Assembly: GCA_963823165.1 (NCBI GenBank)
Contig: CAWGKV010000003.1
Coordinates: 62,001-126,000 of the forward strand
DNA from: Roseiarcus sp963823165
GTDB taxonomy: Bacteria; Pseudomonadota; Alphaproteobacteria; Rhizobiales; Beijerinckiaceae
DNA length: 64,000 nt
Direction of reading: 5' to 3'
Shown piece after piece: positions 59,998 to 64,000 of this stretch. The position numbers and the translations under genes are program-made. The notes under the pieces are model-generated. The model did not search any database. It had not been told where the DNA came from and saw only the letters and a list, made by a program, of their open reading frames with translations. The number at the start of each line of letters is the position of its first letter. Within the stretch, counting starts at the first letter, position 1.

Positions 59998-61542
59998 TCA
60001 GGCCTCCGGCAGCGCCCGGGCGGCGCCGCGCGCGGCGCTCGCCCGCGTCTGAAGGGTGATGAGAAAGCGGGCGCCGCAGTAGAAGTCGTCGGCCTTGGCG
60101 GGCGCGAGCTCGATCGCGCCGCCGTTCCGCGCCACGAGATCGGCCGCGATCGACAGACCGAGCCCGGCCCCGACCTCGCTGGTCGACTTGTGGAACGGCT
60201 CGAAGATGCGCTCGCTCTGGTCCGCCGGGAACCCCGGGCCGGTGTCGCTGATCTCGATGATGGCGTCGCCGTCGGTGCGGATCGCGGCGAAGCGGATCGC
60301 CTTCGGCCGTCCGGCCGCAGCGCCCTTGGTCTTCAGCGCCTGGGCGGCGTTGCGGCTCAGATTCTCCAGCACGCGCAGGATGTGGTCAGGATCGGCGTAA
60401 ACCTCGAACCTCGGCGGAATGTCGACATGATAGTCGATCGCTTCGGCGTGCTCCGCGAGAGCCAACTCGACGACCTGCCGGACGAGCTCGCTGAGATCGA
60501 ACGGCCGCCGTTCGGGCGGCTGCTCCCGCCCTGCGCCGTAGGTCAGCGTCGCCTGGCAAAAATGGATCGCCCGGTCGAGCGTGGCGACCAGCCGGGGGGC
60601 GAGGCGCTGCGCCAGCGGGTCCGGAATCGTCGCCAGGCGATCGGAAATCAGCTGCGCCGCCGTCAGCATGTTCCTGAGGTCGTGGTTGATCCGCGCCACC
60701 GCCATGCCGAGCTCCGCCAGCCGCTTGCGCTGGGCGAGTTCATGCGCGAGCGTGCCCTGCATTGCGGCGAGCGCCGTCTCCGCCCGGCCGATCTCGTCGC
60801 GCCGCCCGCTCGGGGCGATCACGCGTGAGATGTCCTGCGGGCGCTCGCCGAACGCGATGATGTTGGTGGTGAGCCGCCGGACGGGCCGCAGCACCATGTG
60901 CCAAAGCGCCGCCCATAGCACGCAGGTGACGACCGCCGCGATCATCAGGGCGATGTTGAGGAACGTGTGCGAGACGCGCCACAGCGCCTCACGGAGCGGG
61001 GTCTCGTCGAGCGTCACCGCGATGCCTGCTTCATCCGGCGAGGCTCCGTCGGCGACATGGATCATGGTTCCGGGCTTGGCGAACAGCGTCTCGAACGCCT
61101 CGCGAATGCTCTCGACGAACGTCTCGCTGTCGAGATTGACCGTTTCGACCGACGAGAGGGACTCGCTAGGCTGGCCGGCGAGCACGCGCCACCCTGACGG
61201 CGTCGAGACCGCGATCGATTTCACCCCAACGCTCGCGAGGATCTTGCTCGAGAGACCCGGAGGGAGTTCGGCCGCTCCGCCGCCGTCGAACGCCACGAAG
61301 GCGGTCTGGGCGGCCGCGAGCTTGTTGTGAAGCCAGGTCTCGCGAAAGGCGGCGAGGCGCGTGACGTAAAAGAGTCCCATCGCCAGCAGGACGAAGGCCA
61401 GTGTGACGACGAGCACCCGCCCCGCCAGCCCGAGGCCGCGGAGCCGGCGCGGCCCGACCGCCGCCCCCGAAGCCGGCGCAAAATTCGCGAGTGACGTCGC
61501 CGTCTCGTTCGCCGGTTGCCGTTGAGCCGTCAGATCCAGCAT
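59998..61542 (-). CDS. Membrane sensor histidine kinase
   Basis: The product has 514 residues. Two membrane helices (about 39-60 GLAGRVLVVTLAFVLLAMGL and about 195-217 FLNIALMIAAVVTCVLWAAL) frame a periplasmic sensor of about 135 residues. HAMP follows (LRPVRRLTTNIIAFGERPQD), then HisKA with ARINHDLRNMLTAAQLISDR (His about 286). The ATPase domain has ENLSRNAAQALKTKG, EISDTGPGFPADQSERIFEP near 432 and GAGLGLSIAADLVARNGG. No response regulator gene is adjacent. The start follows the denD stop by two bases, so both are in one operon, suggesting a metabolic signal. Confidence 0.92.
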   Translation of the reverse strand: MLDLTAQRQPANETATSLANFAPASGAAVGPRRLRGLGLAGRVLVVTLAFVLLAMGLFYVTRLAAFRETWLHNKLAAAQTAFVAFDGGGAAELPPGLSSKILASVGVKSIAVSTPSGWRVLAGQPSESLSSVETVNLDSETFVESIREAFETLFAKPGTMIHVADGASPDEAGIAVTLDETPLREALWRVSHTFLNIALMIAAVVTCVLWAALWHMVLRPVRRLTTNIIAFGERPQDISRVIAPSGRRDEIGRAETALAAMQGTLAHELAQRKRLAELGMAVARINHDLRNMLTAAQLISDRLATIPDPLAQRLAPRLVATLDRAIHFCQATLTYGAGREQPPERRPFDLSELVRQVVELALAEHAEAIDYHVDIPPRFEVYADPDHILRVLENLSRNAAQALKTKGAAAGRPKAIRFAAIRTDGDAIIEISDTGPGFPADQSERIFEPFHKSTSEVGAGLGLSIAADLVARNGGAIELAPAKADDFYCGARFLITLQTRASAARGAARALPEA

Positions 61543-61544
61543 CG

Positions 61545-62531
61545 CTAGGTCTTCACCCCGAAATCATCGTCTATATAGGCCTGAATAATATCCGAAAAAT
61601 CCGTTTCCGCACGAAAGCCGAGATTTTTCGCCCGCACCGGGTCGAACGCCTGCGGCCATCCGGCGACGATGCGCGCGACCGTCTCGTCCGGCTCCCGGCG
61701 GATGAGACGCGTCGCCTCGTTCCCGGCGACTCGCCTCAGCGCCTCGATCTGCTCGCCGACCGTCGCCGACACGCCGGGCAGGGTCAGCGTCCGCCTGTTC
61801 CCGAGCTGCGACGTGTCGAGCTCGGCGGCGCGCAGCAGGAACCCGACTGCGGAGCGGGGCGAGGCGTGCCAGTGGCGCACGTCGTCGCCGACCGGCAAGT
61901 TCGCCTCCTTCCCCGCCAGCGGCTCCCGGATGATGCCTGAAAAGAATCCGGAAGCAGCCTTGTTCGGCGCGCCGGGCCTGACGCAGATCGTCGGCAGCCG
62001 CAATCCGATCCCGTCGAAAAAACCGCGCCTCGAATAGTCGGCCAGCAGCAACTCGGCCATCGCCTTCTGGGTTCCGTAGCTTGTCAGCGGCGCGGGCGCG
62101 AAGTCGTCGCCGATCACGTCGGGAAAGGGCGCCCCGAACACGGCGATCGACGAGGTGAACACCAGCCGCGGCTTGTACGCGCCGCCGGACAGGGCGTTTT
62201 CGCGGCGAATGGCCTCGAACAACGCCTGGGTTCCGCCGAGGTTGATCGCATAGCCCTTGTCGAAGTCCGATTCCGCCTCCCCCGACACGACCGAGGCGAG
62301 CAGGAAGATCATCTCCGGCCACCGGCCGACCAGCTTGGGCGCGACGTAGGAGGCGGCGATGTCGAAGGCTTCGCGAACGACCGGGAACGGCGCCTCGAGA
62401 GCGCCCGGCGCGACGATGTCGACGAGATGCGCTCCGTCGATCGCCTTCCCGGCGAGCCGGCCGTCGCGCGCCAGCCTCTGCGAGAGCTTGTGGCCGATCA
62501 TCCCGGCTGCGCCGACGATGAGCACGTTCAT
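61545..62531 (-). CDS. denD: NAD-dependent epimerase/dehydratase, D-erythronate dehydrogenase type
   Basis: The product has 328 residues of the extended SDR fold. MNVLIVGAAGMIGHKLSQRL at the start is the NAD site, VFTSSIAVFG carries the catalytic Ser and SYGTQKAMAE the Tyr-x3-Lys (about 150/154). The segment RLPTICVRPGAPNKAASGFF and the ending FRAETDFSDIIQAYIDDDFG are characteristic of DenD, which oxidises D-erythronate to 2-keto-erythronate. The companion genes otnK, otnC and otnI of that pathway are absent here, so the physiological role is uncertain. It precedes the sensor kinase on the same strand. Confidence 0.85.
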   Translation of the reverse strand: MNVLIVGAAGMIGHKLSQRLARDGRLAGKAIDGAHLVDIVAPGALEAPFPVVREAFDIAASYVAPKLVGRWPEMIFLLASVVSGEAESDFDKGYAINLGGTQALFEAIRRENALSGGAYKPRLVFTSSIAVFGAPFPDVIGDDFAPAPLTSYGTQKAMAELLLADYSRRGFFDGIGLRLPTICVRPGAPNKAASGFFSGIIREPLAGKEANLPVGDDVRHWHASPRSAVGFLLRAAELDTSQLGNRRTLTLPGVSATVGEQIEALRRVAGNEATRLIRREPDETVARIVAGWPQAFDPVRAKNLGFRAETDFSDIIQAYIDDDFGVKT

Positions 62532-62731
62532 GGATCAGCAACCTTTCCCGCCGATGGCGGCGAACGCTCGACAATGAAAAGTCATGTAGGACAATTTTTG
62601 CGCTGCGAGAAACCTGACCGAATGGTCAAGTCTTCTCTCAGAAGAATTTGGTGCAGTTTCGGTCGCCATTTTTTCGCCCTATCTACCGGACAGAGGAGCC
62701 GAGTACCGCCAACAGGAAAAAGGTTGATTGG

Positions 62732-63073
62732 ATGCGGAAGCTGATTTATGTAGGCGCCATATTGGTTGGATATACGTGTGTTGCCTCGGCTGCTGAAAAG
62801 GGAATTGCTTCATATTACCAGAATCCGTATTACAGCGGTCTGATCGCCGCGCACAAATCTCTGCCGTTCGGGACCCAGGTGCGCGTCGTCAATCTCGATA
62901 ACGGACGCAGCACGATCGTGAAGATCGTCGACCGGGGACCCTACATCCGGGGCCGGATCATCGACGTCTCGCCGGCTGCCGCCGGCGTTCTCGGCTTCCG
63001 CCAGGCGGGAATCGCCCACGTCGAGATCGAGAAGGTCCGAGGCGAGTCGGACGCGGGACTGTCAGTTCTTTGA
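62732..63073 (+). CDS. RlpA-like double-psi beta-barrel protein, exported
   Basis: The product has 113 residues from the ATG at 62732. The signal peptide is MRKLIYVGAILVGYTCVASA. The mature part is one RlpA-like domain: IASYYQNPYYSGLIAAHKSL, PFGTQVRVVNLDNGRSTIVK, VDRGPYIRGRIIDVSPAAAG. The catalytic-type Asp of RlpA (VDRGP) is conserved. Full RlpA is a septal lytic transglycosylase with a C-terminal SPOR domain; here SPOR is missing, so this is a short form acting in the periplasm on peptidoglycan. It stands alone. Confidence 0.88.
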   Translation: MRKLIYVGAILVGYTCVASAAEKGIASYYQNPYYSGLIAAHKSLPFGTQVRVVNLDNGRSTIVKIVDRGPYIRGRIIDVSPAAAGVLGFRQAGIAHVEIEKVRGESDAGLSVL

Positions 63074-63169
63074 TTTGACAGCGACGGGCGGTCGCGCCGA
63101 AAGACAGGGCGCGGCCGCTCGTTTCCAATCGCTGCAATGGCTCCCGCGGTCTCGATGCCGGAGTTTCCG

Positions 63170-64000
63170 ATGGCGGCAAAGCTTCTGGTCTATGGAGCAA
63201 ACGGCTTCGTTGGAGAGCGCGTCGCACGCGTTGCGCGCGCCGCCGGCGTCACAGTGGTCGTGGCCGGCAGGGACGAGCGAAAGCTGCGTCCGATCGCGTC
63301 CGATCTGAACGTCGAGGCGCGCACATTCGGCCTCTCCAATCGCCGAATCATCGCGGCGGCGCTCGAGGGGATCGCCGTGTTGCTGAACTGCGCGGGGCCG
63401 TTCAAGCACACTGCCGAGCCGCTGGCGCGCGCGTGTCTCGAGGCGGGCGTCCACTATCTCGACATCACCGGAGAAATCCCGGTCTACGAGGCGTTGCTGG
63501 CGAAGGACGCCGAGGCGAAGGCGCGCGGGGTCATGCTTCTGCCCGGCGCTGGTTTTGACGTCGTCCCGACGGATTGCCTGGCGCTCCACCTGAAGCGGCG
63601 GCTGCCGACAGCGACGCGCTTGAGGCTCGCGTTTCAGTCCATCGGTCCGGCCGGCCCGCCTCCGGGGACGCAGCGGACGGCGATCGACCTCCTCGACTAC
63701 GGCGATCGAGTCCGTCGCAACGGGAAGTTGATCCGTCCCCGACAGTCCTCGACGATCTCGGTCGATTTCGGCGAGGGTCCCGTCGACGCGGCGCTCATCC
63801 CGTGGGGCGACGTATTCACCGCTTATCATTCCACCGGCATTCCCAACATCGAAACCTATGTCGCTGCTGCGCCCGCCTTCAGGCGCGCCATGGCCGCCGG
63901 GCGGCTGATCGCCCCATGGACGAAATGGGCGCCGATTAGAAAGCTGCTTTTGATGAGCGTGAGACCAGGGCCGAGCCCGGAGCTGACGAGGCGGACCCGA
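63170..64000 (+). CDS. Saccharopine-dehydrogenase-like NAD(P)-binding protein, cut by window end
   Basis: The frame is open from the ATG at 63170 (GGAG seven bases upstream; another ATG at 63155) to the window edge, 277 codons. AKLLVYGANGFVGERVARVA is a Rossmann motif, ALEGIAVLLNCAGPFKHTAE and YLDITGEIPVYEALLAKDAE are typical of the trans-enoyl-reductase/saccharopine-dehydrogenase-like family (SCCPDH), and MLLPGAGFDVVPTDCLALHL follows. The family reduces or binds unidentified substrates, often linked to lipids. About a quarter to a third is missing to the right. Confidence 0.85.
   Translation, partial: MAAKLLVYGANGFVGERVARVARAAGVTVVVAGRDERKLRPIASDLNVEARTFGLSNRRIIAAALEGIAVLLNCAGPFKHTAEPLARACLEAGVHYLDITGEIPVYEALLAKDAEAKARGVMLLPGAGFDVVPTDCLALHLKRRLPTATRLRLAFQSIGPAGPPPGTQRTAIDLLDYGDRVRRNGKLIRPRQSSTISVDFGEGPVDAALIPWGDVFTAYHSTGIPNIETYVAAAPAFRRAMAAGRLIAPWTKWAPIRKLLLMSVRPGPSPELTRRTR

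Overview
The window comes from a GC-rich alphaproteobacterium, most likely Hyphomicrobiales (Rhizobiales). The pointers are the mraZ-rsmH pair, the tkt-gap-pgk Calvin/glycolysis block divergent from a DUF4164-zapA pair, an AapJ-like amino-acid binding protein, DUF2934 proteins and a Cph1-like kinase/Rcp1-like receiver pair. Genus cannot be fixed from sequence reading alone. No tRNA, rRNA or CRISPR array was seen.

Layout. 1-1.2 kb: start of the division/cell-wall cluster on the minus strand (rsmH partial, mraZ) with four TGGG boxes. 2.1-4.1 kb: TetR regulator divergent from an FAD monooxygenase. 4.9-10 kb: glgP and xylulose-5-P/fructose-6-P phosphoketolase, both minus, a glycogen-to-acetyl-phosphate module. 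10-14.6 kb: two DUF2934 genes around a fossil of an MFS gene, an SbmA/YddA-type ABC half-transporter whose ATPase motifs are lost, an MFS transporter and a cupin. 14.7-21.5 kb: broken LysR gene, methyltransferase and membrane protein, FAD oxidoreductase, Fe-S protein, thioesterase, frameshifted cation/proton exchanger. 22-27.4 kb: pgk, gap, tkt (minus), DUF4164 and zapA (plus). 27.4-39.5 kb: APC permease, receiver/kinase pair, SDR, secreted phosphoesterase, amino-acid binding protein, acyl-CoA synthetase, leuA-type synthase.

From about 39.6 to 56.7 kb the character changes. This accessory stretch has a seven-unit 50-bp tandem array, two secreted beta-propeller proteins, a complete-looking type I secretion locus (repeat-rich Gly/Asn/Asp substrate, ABC exporter with one frameshift, HlyD adaptor), an AT-rich 600-bp regulatory gap, an IS1595 remnant, two decaying copies of one Crp/Fnr gene, a decayed hemerythrin-like gene, a long fold-back element and several dispersed repeats. 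Two direct-repeat pairs (about 10 and 12 kb apart) bracket the secretion locus.

56.7-64 kb returns to ordinary genes: a collagen-like lipoprotein, nudK-like hydrolase, NAD kinase (apparently with a non-standard start codon), a sensor kinase, an erythronate-dehydrogenase-like enzyme, an RlpA-like protein and a saccharopine-dehydrogenase-like protein cut by the window end.

Recurring themes are single-base frameshifts in otherwise intact genes (LysR, Cax, T1SS ABC), which could be real decay or assembly error, and families of short intergenic palindromes and dispersed repeats.
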